From positions 1 to 39,933 of the forward strand of contig JAFTJF010000004.1 of NCBI GenBank assembly GCA_017456555.1: DNA of 39,933 bases, given 5' to 3'. Positions within the stretch are counted from its first letter, which is position 1. The number at the start of each line of letters is the position of its first letter. A program made the position numbers and the translations under genes. Below, one piece after another: positions 22,505 to 30,869 of the stretch. The DNA is from Clostridia bacterium (GTDB lineage Bacteria > Bacillota > Clostridia > TANB77 > CAG-508). The notes under the pieces are model-generated. The model was not told the origin of the DNA and did no database searches. It saw only the letters and a program-made list of their open reading frames with translations.

Positions 22505-25500
22505 ATGAATAAGGGGCAATTTATTCTTGGCAAAAAAGTAGTTGCATTACTTTTGTTAATCGTAGTGCTATCAACTTATATGCCATTAAACCTAGTTTAT
22601 GGTGTATCTGATGCTATTAGTTCAGAACCAGAAACAAACACAGTGGTAGAAAATACTTTACCAACAAACGAAGTAGTTAATAATACTCAATCAGATGAGA
22701 TTATAAATGATGCTCCAAATGAGCAGACAAACAATGTAGTAGAAAATAATACTGAAGCTACGCAACCATCAGTACCCGTAGTGGAAGAGAATAAAATAGA
22801 AAATCAAGATGTTCCGGAGAACAACAGCGAAAATAACGTTGTTGTTGATAATGGTGCTCAAAAAGAAGCAGAAGGAACAACAGAGGAAGCAACAGAAGAA
22901 ACAACTCAAAATCAAGTAGGAAGTGAATCAAATGTAGAAGATTCGCTTAATTCTGATGTTTCAAATACTGTGAAAACAGAAAACAAATTAGAAAATCAAG
23001 AAGAAATAAAACAAGAAGATGAAAATCAAGTAGAAAATACTACTGAAGAGATAGAAAATAATAATAATTTAATAGATAATAAAGAGAATTTGGATAACGA
23101 AGAAGGTAACGTAAATGATGTTATAGTAAACAAAATAAATCTAACTGGAAATATTACATGGATAGATAATCAAAATAGCTACGGAACAAGACCTTCAAGC
23201 ATTAAAGTGAGCTTAATAAAAAATGATGAAGCTACTGCAATGAAAGAGGTTGAAGTTAATCCAGATGCAACAGGAAATTGGGTATATAATTTCCAAGAAT
23301 TAGACGAACAAGATGAAAACGGAGTGAACATAACATACAAAATTACAACTAATGGAATAGAAAATTATAATGTTGTTATTGATGAAAATAATAATATTAA
23401 AAGTACTTTAGTTGGAAAAACAGAAGTTGTAGGAAGTAAGGTTTGGAAAGACAACTCAAACGCTTACGGAACAAGACCTGCAGCTATTACAGTTAATTTG
23501 TTAAAAAATGCTGGTACTGCAGTTGTAAATTCTACAAGCGTTACTGCAGATAATGAAGGAAACTGGAATTATAAATTTGAAAATCTAGAAAAATATGATG
23601 AAAATGGTGTTTTAATAGATTATCAAGTAGCAGAAAATGAAATTGCTGGTTATGAAACAGTTCAAGAAGGAACTAATTTTGTAAGTAAATTAGTTGGCAA
23701 AACAGAATTAAAAGGAACAATTACTTGGGAAGACCAAGAAAATAAAGATGCTACAAGACCAGAAATTATTTATGTTAGTGTATTAGAAAATGGAAATAAA
23801 ACATCTGCTAAATCTTATGCTATAACTGCAGATGAAAATGGAAATTGGAATTATACTTTTGAAAATTTAGAAAAATATGATGAAAATGGAACTATAATCA
23901 ATTATTCAATTATAGTTAATGAAATAGAAAATTATAAATCTATTGTAGAAACAGTAAACCAAAATGAAATTAACATATCAAATATATATTCACCAAAGAT
24001 AGAAATGGATTTTACTTGGCAAGATATTCTTTCTTATGGTCCATACATGTCAATGAATGTTAAATATGCTGAAGAATACGGTTTAGAAGTTTCTCAAGAG
24101 GAAATGTATATATATGAAAAATATCAAGAAATGATATATGTAAGAGGACCTGAACTTGCAGCAATTGCAATGTTTGAAGGAACTGATGATTTTACCGAAG
24201 AAGAATTAGCAATATATAATGCATATCAAGAAATAGTATTAAATGGTGGAGAAAAAAGTCCTATTTCAACTTTAGCAGAAATGGGAGATACAGGAAAAGC
24301 AATTAAAAATGACGGAACACCAGTTTTAGCATATTTAAGGTGTTATGGAAGACCTGTTCGTAATTCAATAAAATACGTAACTTCTGTAGACAAGAATGCT
24401 CCAGAAAAGGGGAACCGTGTGGCTTATTGCGTAAACTATGATAGAAGTTATGAAAATTCAGCAACTTATGATGGAACTTCTTGGGATAAGATTGTAGATA
24501 AATATGAACCAGTATATTTAAGATTATATTCAGAACTTTCTTATTTAGTTTCTATAGGGTGTAAAGAATATGAATATACAAGTGAATCAGCTTATTCAAC
24601 TGGAAGATGGAAAGAAGATTACTATGCAACACAAACAGTTATATATAATGTAATTTATGATTATACAGGATATAAAGATCCAAAAACTGGTGAATACGAT
24701 ACTACATCATTAGCAACATTACAAGAAATCTTAAGAGATATTAAAGCAGAAGATAGTAGTTCTTTAAAAATTAATCCAAACAATATAAATGATGTAATAA
24801 AAGTTGCAGATAAAATTAGAGAAACTTTTACAGGTCATCCAGGTGGAGATGAAACAACTTTAAATTCTGCTTATTCAAGATCACAACAAGTAAAAGATGC
24901 TGTTACGAAAATATATAATGCTGTAACAGATTACAGAAATAATATATATAGTTTAGATAATGCAGATGGATATGCAGCTTCAATAATAATAAAAGATATT
25001 TCAGATTTTGAATTTATAGAAAGAACAAATGGAAAATCTTATTATGAAGTTATAGTAACAGTTGAAACTACAGGAAAAGTAAATGGTAATATAAGTGTTA
25101 CTGCAACAGGAAGTGGATTTTCTGCAACAGGAACACAAATTGATTCATCAAATCAATATAAAATAAAAATTCCAAAAAATAAAATTGGAAATCAAAAAAG
25201 TTTTACTTTTACAGCATCAGCTAATTTTGATATGAGTAGAACAATTACTTATATTAGTGAAGTTAAAGGAACTCAAAATGTTGCATTCTATCAAACAAAT
25301 GTGGATCAAGATGCAATGAAGATGGTTTCTAATACAAAAACAGGACCAAATACTTATGCGATAAATGGTTCTAAAACATGGAAAGATAATAACAACGAAT
25401 ATAAAACAAGACCATCAAGCATTAAAATAAAATTACTTTCAGGAAGTACAGTTCTTGAAACAAAAACAGTTACACCTGATGCAAATGGTAATTGGACTTG

Positions 25501-27538
25501 GAGCTTTACAAACTATCCAAATCAAACTGGATATACTATCGAAGAAGAAGTTAATGGAAAATATGTATCAACAGTAAATGGATATAATGTTACAAATACA
25601 CTTACAGACAAAACAGAAGTTTCTGTAACAAAACAATGGAAAGACAATAGCAACAAATATAGTACTAGACCAAGTGAAATAACAGTAAATTTATTAAGAA
25701 ATGGAACTGTATATAAAACAGAAAAATTAAATTCAAGCAGAGCAACAGATAAAAATACATGGAAATATACATTTACAGGATTAGCAAAATATGATTCAAA
25801 TGGTAAATTATATAAGTATACAGTATCAGAAGAACCTGTTCAATCTGCAAAACCTGAAGTTGGAACTTATAAATCTGAAGTAAATGGAACAACTATTATA
25901 AATACATTAGTTGGAAAAGTTGAACTTGGTGGAGAAAAAACTTGGAAAGATAATAATAACGCATATGGTACAAGACCAGATAGTATTAGAGTTGAATTAT
26001 TAGAAAACGGAAAATATAACAACAAATATATTGATGTAACAGAAAATCAAGATAGAAAATGGTTATTCTTATTTAGTGAACTAGATAAATTTGATAAAGA
26101 TGGTAAAGAAATAACATATAAAATAAAAGAAAATCCATCAATTGGTGAAAACTATGAAGTAACTGTAGATGGAAACAACTTAATTAATAAATTAGTTGGA
26201 AAAGTAAAAGTTGGTGTAAAAAAAGCTTGGAATGATGATAATAATCATCATGATACAAGACCTGAATATATAACAGTTAATTTATTAGCAGATAATGTTC
26301 TAGTAGATTCTTATAATTTAACTGAAGCAGACAATTGGAGCCATACTTTTGAAGATTTAGATAAATACACAGAAGAAGGTGTAAAAATTGTTTATACAAT
26401 ATCAGAAACTGCAATAGTTGAAGTTCCAGCTGGAAGATATGTTACAACTATTACAGAAGGTGTAGCATCAACAGAAGATGATAAACAATATGAATTAACA
26501 AACTGCTTAACAGATGAGATTAATATAAAAGGTGCAAAAATCTGGAAAGACAACAACAATGAATATGGAACAAGACCAGAAACAATAACAATAAAATTAT
26601 ATAGAGAAAATAAAAATGTTTCAAAAGAATATGTTCAAGAAACAACAATTTCAGCAGATAGCGATGGAAATTGGGGATATGAATTTACTGGTTTACCAAA
26701 ATATGATGCTAAAGGTGTGAAATATGATTACACTGTAGAAGAAAATGTAATACCAGAACATGAAGAAGGCCACTATGTAGATACTTATAAAGTAACTACT
26801 GAAAATGATGAAGAAAAAGTTATAGATATTACTAATAGACTAACAGGAACAACAGAACTTGGCGGAGGAAAAACTTGGAAAGATAACAATAATGCATATG
26901 GAACAAGACCAGATAGTATAATTGTAAATCTTTTAGCAAATGGAGAAAAAGTTCAAGACAAAGAAGTTACTGAAGGAGAATTAGGAAATTGGAATTTCTT
27001 CTTTGAAAACTTAGTAAAATTTGATGAAGAAGGAAAGAAAATTGAATATTCAATTTCTGAAAATGATATTATAAATTATATTGGTAAAGTTGAAAATACA
27101 AATATAACAAATACTTTAACTGGAACAACAGAAGTTCAAGGTATTAAAATTTGGCATGATAGTGATAATGACTATGAAACAAGACCAGAAAGCATAATTG
27201 TAAAATTATTAGCAAATGGAAAAGTAATAGATAAAAAATCTGTAAAAGCTGATGAAAATGGCGAATGGAAATTTGCATTTGAAGATTTAGATGAATATGA
27301 TTCTGAAGGTGTAAAAATTGAATATACTGTAGATGAAGTTCCAGTTGATAGATATGCAACTGATATAAAAGGAACAACAATAATTAATACATTAATTCAT
27401 AATCATGTTGACTTAGTAAATCTTGACTCAGCACCAAAAACAGGTAAAAAGAATTTATTAACTGTATTCTCATTAACAGCATTAATGTCATTAGTAGGAA
27501 TGTTTATAGTTAGCAAAAAAGAAGAAGATAAATTCTAG
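22505..27538 (+). CDS. Sortase-anchored thioester/CnaB-repeat surface adhesin
   Basis: 1677 residues. Signal peptide at 1-35 (KKVVALLLLIVVLSTYMPL), then an Asn/Glu-rich low-complexity stretch (about 38-205). Three CnaB-type domains follow (about 213-498). Next is a thioester domain with the Cys-Gln pair Cys642 (RVAYCVNYD) and Gln710 (YATQTVIYN), and a TQXA-type beta domain (about 800-945). Seven more CnaB domains follow (952-1630), then sorting signal SAPKTG (1642-1647), membrane helix and KKEEDKF tail. Thioester domains bind host surfaces covalently and CnaB stalks are stiffened by Lys-Asn isopeptide bonds, so this is a wall-anchored adhesin. AGGGGGAG precedes the ATG. The dedicated class B sortase is 8 nt downstream. 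Confidence 0.92.
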   Translation: MNKGQFILGKKVVALLLLIVVLSTYMPLNLVYGVSDAISSEPETNTVVENTLPTNEVVNNTQSDEIINDAPNEQTNNVVENNTEATQPSVPVVEENKIENQDVPENNSENNVVVDNGAQKEAEGTTEEATEETTQNQVGSESNVEDSLNSDVSNTVKTENKLENQEEIKQEDENQVENTTEEIENNNNLIDNKENLDNEEGNVNDVIVNKINLTGNITWIDNQNSYGTRPSSIKVSLIKNDEATAMKEVEVNPDATGNWVYNFQELDEQDENGVNITYKITTNGIENYNVVIDENNNIKSTLVGKTEVVGSKVWKDNSNAYGTRPAAITVNLLKNAGTAVVNSTSVTADNEGNWNYKFENLEKYDENGVLIDYQVAENEIAGYETVQEGTNFVSKLVGKTELKGTITWEDQENKDATRPEIIYVSVLENGNKTSAKSYAITADENGNWNYTFENLEKYDENGTIINYSIIVNEIENYKSIVETVNQNEINISNIYSPKIEMDFTWQDILSYGPYMSMNVKYAEEYGLEVSQEEMYIYEKYQEMIYVRGPELAAIAMFEGTDDFTEEELAIYNAYQEIVLNGGEKSPISTLAEMGDTGKAIKNDGTPVLAYLRCYGRPVRNSIKYVTSVDKNAPEKGNRVAYCVNYDRSYENSATYDGTSWDKIVDKYEPVYLRLYSELSYLVSIGCKEYEYTSESAYSTGRWKEDYYATQTVIYNVIYDYTGYKDPKTGEYDTTSLATLQEILRDIKAEDSSSLKINPNNINDVIKVADKIRETFTGHPGGDETTLNSAYSRSQQVKDAVTKIYNAVTDYRNNIYSLDNADGYAASIIIKDISDFEFIERTNGKSYYEVIVTVETTGKVNGNISVTATGSGFSATGTQIDSSNQYKIKIPKNKIGNQKSFTFTASANFDMSRTITYISEVKGTQNVAFYQTNVDQDAMKMVSNTKTGPNTYAINGSKTWKDNNNEYKTRPSSIKIKLLSGSTVLETKTVTPDANGNWTWSFTNYPNQTGYTIEEEVNGKYVSTVNGYNVTNTLTDKTEVSVTKQWKDNSNKYSTRPSEITVNLLRNGTVYKTEKLNSSRATDKNTWKYTFTGLAKYDSNGKLYKYTVSEEPVQSAKPEVGTYKSEVNGTTIINTLVGKVELGGEKTWKDNNNAYGTRPDSIRVELLENGKYNNKYIDVTENQDRKWLFLFSELDKFDKDGKEITYKIKENPSIGENYEVTVDGNNLINKLVGKVKVGVKKAWNDDNNHHDTRPEYITVNLLADNVLVDSYNLTEADNWSHTFEDLDKYTEEGVKIVYTISETAIVEVPAGRYVTTITEGVASTEDDKQYELTNCLTDEINIKGAKIWKDNNNEYGTRPETITIKLYRENKNVSKEYVQETTISADSDGNWGYEFTGLPKYDAKGVKYDYTVEENVIPEHEEGHYVDTYKVTTENDEEKVIDITNRLTGTTELGGGKTWKDNNNAYGTRPDSIIVNLLANGEKVQDKEVTEGELGNWNFFFENLVKFDEEGKKIEYSISENDIINYIGKVENTNITNTLTGTTEVQGIKIWHDSDNDYETRPESIIVKLLANGKVIDKKSVKADENGEWKFAFEDLDEYDSEGVKIEYTVDEVPVDRYATDIKGTTIINTLIHNHVDLVNLDSAPKTGKKNLLTVFSLTALMSLVGMFIVSKKEEDKF
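23141..23990 (+). repeat. N-terminal CnaB repeats 1-3 (coding)
   Basis: Three tandem units of about 93 codons with W.D..N...TRP..I.V.L near the start and L..YDE.G near the middle. Isopeptide positions read Ile/Thr/Ser in unit 1, Lys/Glu/Ser in unit 2 and Ile/Val/Asn in unit 3 (Lys, Glu and Asn expected), so none has the full triad. Confidence 0.8.
25358..27400 (+). repeat. C-terminal CnaB repeats 4-10 (coding)
   Basis: Seven tandem units of 85-113 codons beginning G.KTWKDNNN.Y.TRP and ending (I/T)N(T/K/R/C)L. All seven keep the Lys two residues before Trp, the Glu in YTVxE and the terminal Asn. DNA of units 6 and 9 is particularly alike (GCATATGG-ACAAGACCAGATAGTAT region), suggesting recent copying. 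Confidence 0.85.
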
Positions 27539-27546
27539 AGGAAATT

Positions 27547-28380
27547 ATGAAAGAAAAAATCAGAAAAATTTTATTTGTAATTTTTTTAGTTATTTTTATT
27601 ATTTCAATGATTTATATAATCACATATTTATACACTATGAAAAAAGATGAAAAAGATTTAAGTGTACTTCAAAATATGATGAGTGTAAAAAATAAAGAAG
27701 AGATTAATAATACTCTTCAAATTGATGAGAATGAAAATATAGTAGAAAATAATCAAGAGATAAGCACTAACCTAGCTAAAGTTGAAAATTTGAAAAAACT
27801 TCAAGCTGAATATGCAGACATTGTAGCTTGGCTTGAAATTGAAAATTCTTCAATTAATTATCCTGTGTTACAAGGAAAAGATAATGATTATTACTTATAT
27901 AAAAATTACAAAGGAGTTTATAGTAGAAATGGTTCAATATTTTTAGATTACAGATATGACTTTTCTAAAGAAAATCAAAACTTTTTTGTATATGGACACA
28001 ATAATAATGATCAAATGATGTTTAATGAATTAATTAAATATAGTGAAGAGGAATATTATAAATCTCATCAAAATATTTCTTTAATTACAAATCAAACAGT
28101 TGAACAATATGAGATTGTTGCAGTATTTAAATCTGAAATTTTTAATAAAGATGTTACTGATGTTTTTAAATATTATAAATATTTAGAATTTGAAACTGAA
28201 GAAAAATTTAATGAATTTATAAATAATTGTAAAGAAAAATCGTTATATAAAATTGATAAAGATGCTGAATATGGTGACAAAATATTAACATTATCAACTT
28301 GTGAATATTCAAAACCAAATGGAAGATTTGTTGTTGTTGCAACTTTAAAACAAGAGGTTGAAAATATGGAAAATAAGTAA
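27547..28380 (+). CDS. srtB: Class B sortase
   Basis: 277 residues. N-terminal membrane anchor (about 7-29), then a sortase domain with VAWLEIENSSINYPVLQG. The catalytic triad is His151 (FVYGHNN), Cys252 (TLSTCEYS) and Arg260 (NGRFVVVA). The YYLYKNYKG and helix before the Cys are of class B type. It would cleave the sorting signal of the upstream adhesin (SAPKTG, close to the (S/P)PxTG motif known for C. difficile SrtB) and link it to the wall or into a polymer. It starts 8 nt after the adhesin stop, so co-expressed. Confidence 0.93.
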   Translation: MKEKIRKILFVIFLVIFIISMIYIITYLYTMKKDEKDLSVLQNMMSVKNKEEINNTLQIDENENIVENNQEISTNLAKVENLKKLQAEYADIVAWLEIENSSINYPVLQGKDNDYYLYKNYKGVYSRNGSIFLDYRYDFSKENQNFFVYGHNNNDQMMFNELIKYSEEEYYKSHQNISLITNQTVEQYEIVAVFKSEIFNKDVTDVFKYYKYLEFETEEKFNEFINNCKEKSLYKIDKDAEYGDKILTLSTCEYSKPNGRFVVVATLKQEVENMENK

Positions 28381-28446
28381 TATAATAATTATAGAGATGA
28401 AAATCTCTGTCTCTATAAAAATAAAAGAGTAAAGTTTTAAAAAAAG

Positions 28447-28480
28447 CAAAAATACACTATTTTTTAATAGTGTATTTTTG
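28447..28480 (+). terminator. Terminator of the adhesin-sortase operon
   Basis: Perfect 15-bp arms CAAAAATACACTATT (28447-28461) and AATAGTGTATTTTTG (28466-28480), 4-nt loop. It can work in both directions. Confidence 0.85.
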
Positions 28481-28633
28481 TTTGTATAAAAGAAAGATTT
28501 TATATTATTATGTAGATTTCTTAAATGTAATTTATAGAAAATATGATTGTTAATCATATATATTTTTAAAAAAGAGAAATGAAGACACAATCTAAACTAA
28601 GTTTGTGTCGAATGTGCCTCTACAAAAATAAAA

Positions 28634-28658
28634 TAAGAGCCACATATATCGGCTCTTA
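28634..28658 (-). terminator. Terminator of the 28690-29007 gene
   Basis: TAAGAGCC (28634-28641) and GGCTCTTA (28651-28658), with a T-rich tract following on the minus strand (TTTTATTTTTG). Confidence 0.8.
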
Positions 28659-28689
28659 ATAAAGTTTTAAAAAAATAAATGGGGTTTTA

Positions 28690-29007
28690 CTAGTCATATT
28701 GATGCCCAGCCTGAGCATAGAATTTTTCCATGAATGCTTTTAAGACCATTGTGTAATGCCAAAGGATTTCTAGATTTTCTTGACCTCTGATTAAAAGTTT
28801 ACCTTCAAGAGTAGATGTGACTTTGTGAAATGAAATAATGGCGTCATTGTTTAAACGTACGTCATTAATATCATAAACACAACAAAGTGCATCTAAATAC
28901 TCTTCTGCCACTGCTTTAAAAGTTTGAATGTTATCAGCATTTGCAAATTTTGAACTTCCATTTTCCAATATTTCTTTTATTTTTTCAATAGTTTCTTTAT
29001 CTTTCAT
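28690..29007 (-). CDS. Orphan helical protein, 105 aa
   Basis: Not recognised. The sequence is soluble and probably all helical, with an amphipathic N-terminus (KDKETIEKIKEILENG), a CC pair at residues 42-43 (DALCCVYD) and an aromatic C-terminus (ILWHYTMVLKAFMEKFY). TAGGAGGTAAC precedes ATG 29007. Base composition is less A+T-rich than its neighbours and codons such as GTA-CGT appear. It is a stand-alone unit with a good promoter (29149-29121), a leader of more than 100 nt with a hairpin (AATGTAC...GTACATT, 29083-29116) and a terminator, flanked by an 11-bp inverted repeat. Probably acquired; function unknown. Confidence 0.7.
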   Translation of the reverse strand: MKDKETIEKIKEILENGSSKFANADNIQTFKAVAEEYLDALCCVYDINDVRLNNDAIISFHKVTSTLEGKLLIRGQENLEILWHYTMVLKAFMEKFYAQAGHQYD

Positions 29008-29120
29008 AAGTTACCTCCTATAAATTAAAAAATTTAAAAATAAGAGGCACATTACTAGAGCCGAAAAGGTTATCTTCATTTCAATGTACAAGGTTTCCTA
29101 AAAAGGAAAGTACATTAATT

Positions 29121-29149
29121 ATTTTACAACAATTAACATAAAAAGTCAA
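29121..29149 (-). promoter_or_regulatory. Promoter of the 28690-29007 gene
   Basis: Minus-strand TTGACT (29149-29144) and TAAAAT (29126-29121), spacer 17 bp. The transcript would carry a leader of about 107 nt with a stem-loop at 29116-29083. Confidence 0.7.
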
Positions 29150-29290
29150 CAATAAAAAGTGATGGAATAAAAATAATAAATTTTTAAAAAGGTATTTTTT
29201 ATTTTTTATTTATGATAAAATCTAATTAACAAAAAGCAATTTGATTTTTAGGAAAAATTAATGATATATAAGAAATACAAGGAGAATAAA

Positions 29291-30064
29291 ATGCCAAACA
29301 ATGACGATCCAATTCAAAGCTATGGAGAAAATAAGGTTTCAAAATTATTTCAAAGCAATGAATTAAAAGGAAAAAGAGAAAGTAAATATGAATATAGTGG
29401 AGAAGATAGCATAATAGAAGAATATAATGAAACTTATTCTAATAATTATAATAATGATTATAAGAATAATTATTCTACCAATAGATACAAATCTAATTCA
29501 AATATGAAACTAATTCTTTCAGGAGTGTTTTCTGCGCTTCTGCCAATAGTGATTGGAGTATTTTTTATGATATTAGCTTTAACGATGAATACTATAAATG
29601 AAAAAAAATCTTCAAATTCTAATTCAAGAACTTCTGTTAATGTGAATGGAGTAGAAAAAAATACAAAAGAAATTGAATATGAAGAAGAATATAATAAATA
29701 CAATTTTTCTAGATTGAAAAGCATATCTTTTGATAAAGGTGAGGCTATTCCTACTTTATTTAAATATGAAACTACACGAAAAACTGTAAACTATCAAAAA
29801 TATACATATTCAGATAAAAGATTTGGTGATAGTATAACAACTGTTGAAATAGTATATGAAGAAGAGATTACAGATGAAGATCAAAAACTTTATATGCAAG
29901 CTTTAGAAAGAAAAAGTTATGTTCCTGTTGAAATAAATGATGAAGGGGAATATATAATAGTAAAAGATGATCTTGATGAAAATGTATTTATGGTAGTTAT
30001 TCTTGGAAAAAATAGAGTTGTATATGGAATTGGTAATGGAAGAGTGTCAGATTTTTTGAATTAA
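29291..30064 (+). CDS. Single-pass membrane protein of unknown function, 257 aa
   Basis: Start at ATG 29291, 6 nt after AAGGAG; an earlier ATG (29261) has no site. A hydrophilic cytoplasmic N-terminus rich in Tyr, Asn and Ser (residues 1-72; SNNYNNDYKNNYSTNRYKSN) is followed by one membrane helix (about 76-98). A Ser/Asn linker then leads to an extracytoplasmic domain (about 130-257) with a mixed beta/alpha pattern (ISFDKGEAIPTLFKYE, VEIVYEEEITDEDQKLYMQAL, VFMVVILGKNRVVYGIGNGR). The C-terminal domain might be a ligand-binding fold, but I recognise no family. No signal peptide; no obvious partner. Confidence 0.75.
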   Translation: MPNNDDPIQSYGENKVSKLFQSNELKGKRESKYEYSGEDSIIEEYNETYSNNYNNDYKNNYSTNRYKSNSNMKLILSGVFSALLPIVIGVFFMILALTMNTINEKKSSNSNSRTSVNVNGVEKNTKEIEYEEEYNKYNFSRLKSISFDKGEAIPTLFKYETTRKTVNYQKYTYSDKRFGDSITTVEIVYEEEITDEDQKLYMQALERKSYVPVEINDEGEYIIVKDDLDENVFMVVILGKNRVVYGIGNGRVSDFLN

Positions 30065-30153
30065 AAAAAGATGACCAAACGGTAAGTTTAGTTGTGTAAA
30101 TTAAAAAATGATGTTAAAATATTTTGGTACAAAAGTGAAAGGAGAAAAGAAAT

Positions 30154-30849
30154 ATGGAACCAATATTAGAAGGAATACAAAAGCTAATGCTTATAGAGGA
30201 ATTTGAAATATTTTTCAAACTTGTTTTAATTGTAATTTTAGCAGGAATAGTAGGTTATGAAAGAGAGTCATGGAAGAAACCTGCTGGTTTTAGAACTTAT
30301 GTATTAGTTGGAATAAGTGCTGTTTTAGTAATGGTTTGTGGTGATTTACTATATGAAGAACTAGGAGCAGATCCTACAAGAATACCTGCTCAATTATTAT
30401 CAGGAATAGGTTTTTTAGGTGCAGGAACAATTTTAAGAGATGGATTTAATGTAAAAGGTTTAACAACAGCTGCAGGACTTTTAGCTGTTACTTGTATAGG
30501 TCTTATTGTTGGTGCTGGTTTCTATATTCCGGCCATTGTAGCAACTTTTGTAGTATATTGTGTATTATCATATTCACATGTATTATCTTCAAAATTAGAA
30601 CATTATTATTTTATTGATTTAAAAATAGTATCTCAAAAACCAAAAGAAATTTTAGATGATATAAGAAAAGTATTTAATCAAGAAAAATTAGAAATAATTC
30701 AAATAAAAATCGTTGAAGATAAAGAAGCTAATGATTACATTAAATTAGAAGTTAAATATAAAGAAAAAGTTGATGTAAACAGAATAGTTTCAAAAATTAT
30801 GGCAATAAATACTGTAAAAGAAGTTGTTGAAACTAAAAAAGCAGAATAA
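30154..30849 (+). CDS. MgtC/SapB family membrane protein
   Basis: 231 residues. Four to five membrane helices in the N-terminal 145 residues contain the family hallmarks GYERESWKKPAGFRTYVLV (about 30-48), LLSGIGFLGAGTILRDG (about 82-98), and VKGLTTAAGLLAVTCIGL. The C-terminal 80 residues form a soluble ACT-like domain. MgtC/SapB proteins help growth at low Mg2+ or modulate membrane ATPases; no transport has been shown for the family in general. AAAGGAG precedes ATG. The next gene follows after 20 nt, so it may be in one transcript with the GltD-like gene. Confidence 0.88.
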   Translation: MEPILEGIQKLMLIEEFEIFFKLVLIVILAGIVGYERESWKKPAGFRTYVLVGISAVLVMVCGDLLYEELGADPTRIPAQLLSGIGFLGAGTILRDGFNVKGLTTAAGLLAVTCIGLIVGAGFYIPAIVATFVVYCVLSYSHVLSSKLEHYYFIDLKIVSQKPKEILDDIRKVFNQEKLEIIQIKIVEDKEANDYIKLEVKYKEKVDVNRIVSKIMAINTVKEVVETKKAE

Positions 30850-30869
30850 TAAAGGCAAAGGAAGTAGAA

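Larger units (their letters stand above)
28381..28689. other. Intergenic region with terminators and hairpins
   Basis: No ORF with a ribosome binding site. From left to right: hairpin TAGAGA/TCTCTA (about 28391-28413), bidirectional terminator 28447-28480, hairpin GACACAA/TTGTGTC (28584-28590, 28603-28609), inverted-repeat arm 28611-28621, and the minus-strand terminator 28634-28658. Confidence 0.6.
28611..29053. repeat. 11-bp perfect inverted repeat flanking one gene
   Basis: AATGTGCCTCT (28611-28621) and AGAGGCACATT (29043-29053) flank the foreign-composition gene at 28690-29007, outside its terminator on one side and inside its leader on the other. There is no transposase and no target duplication that I can see. 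Confidence 0.6.
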
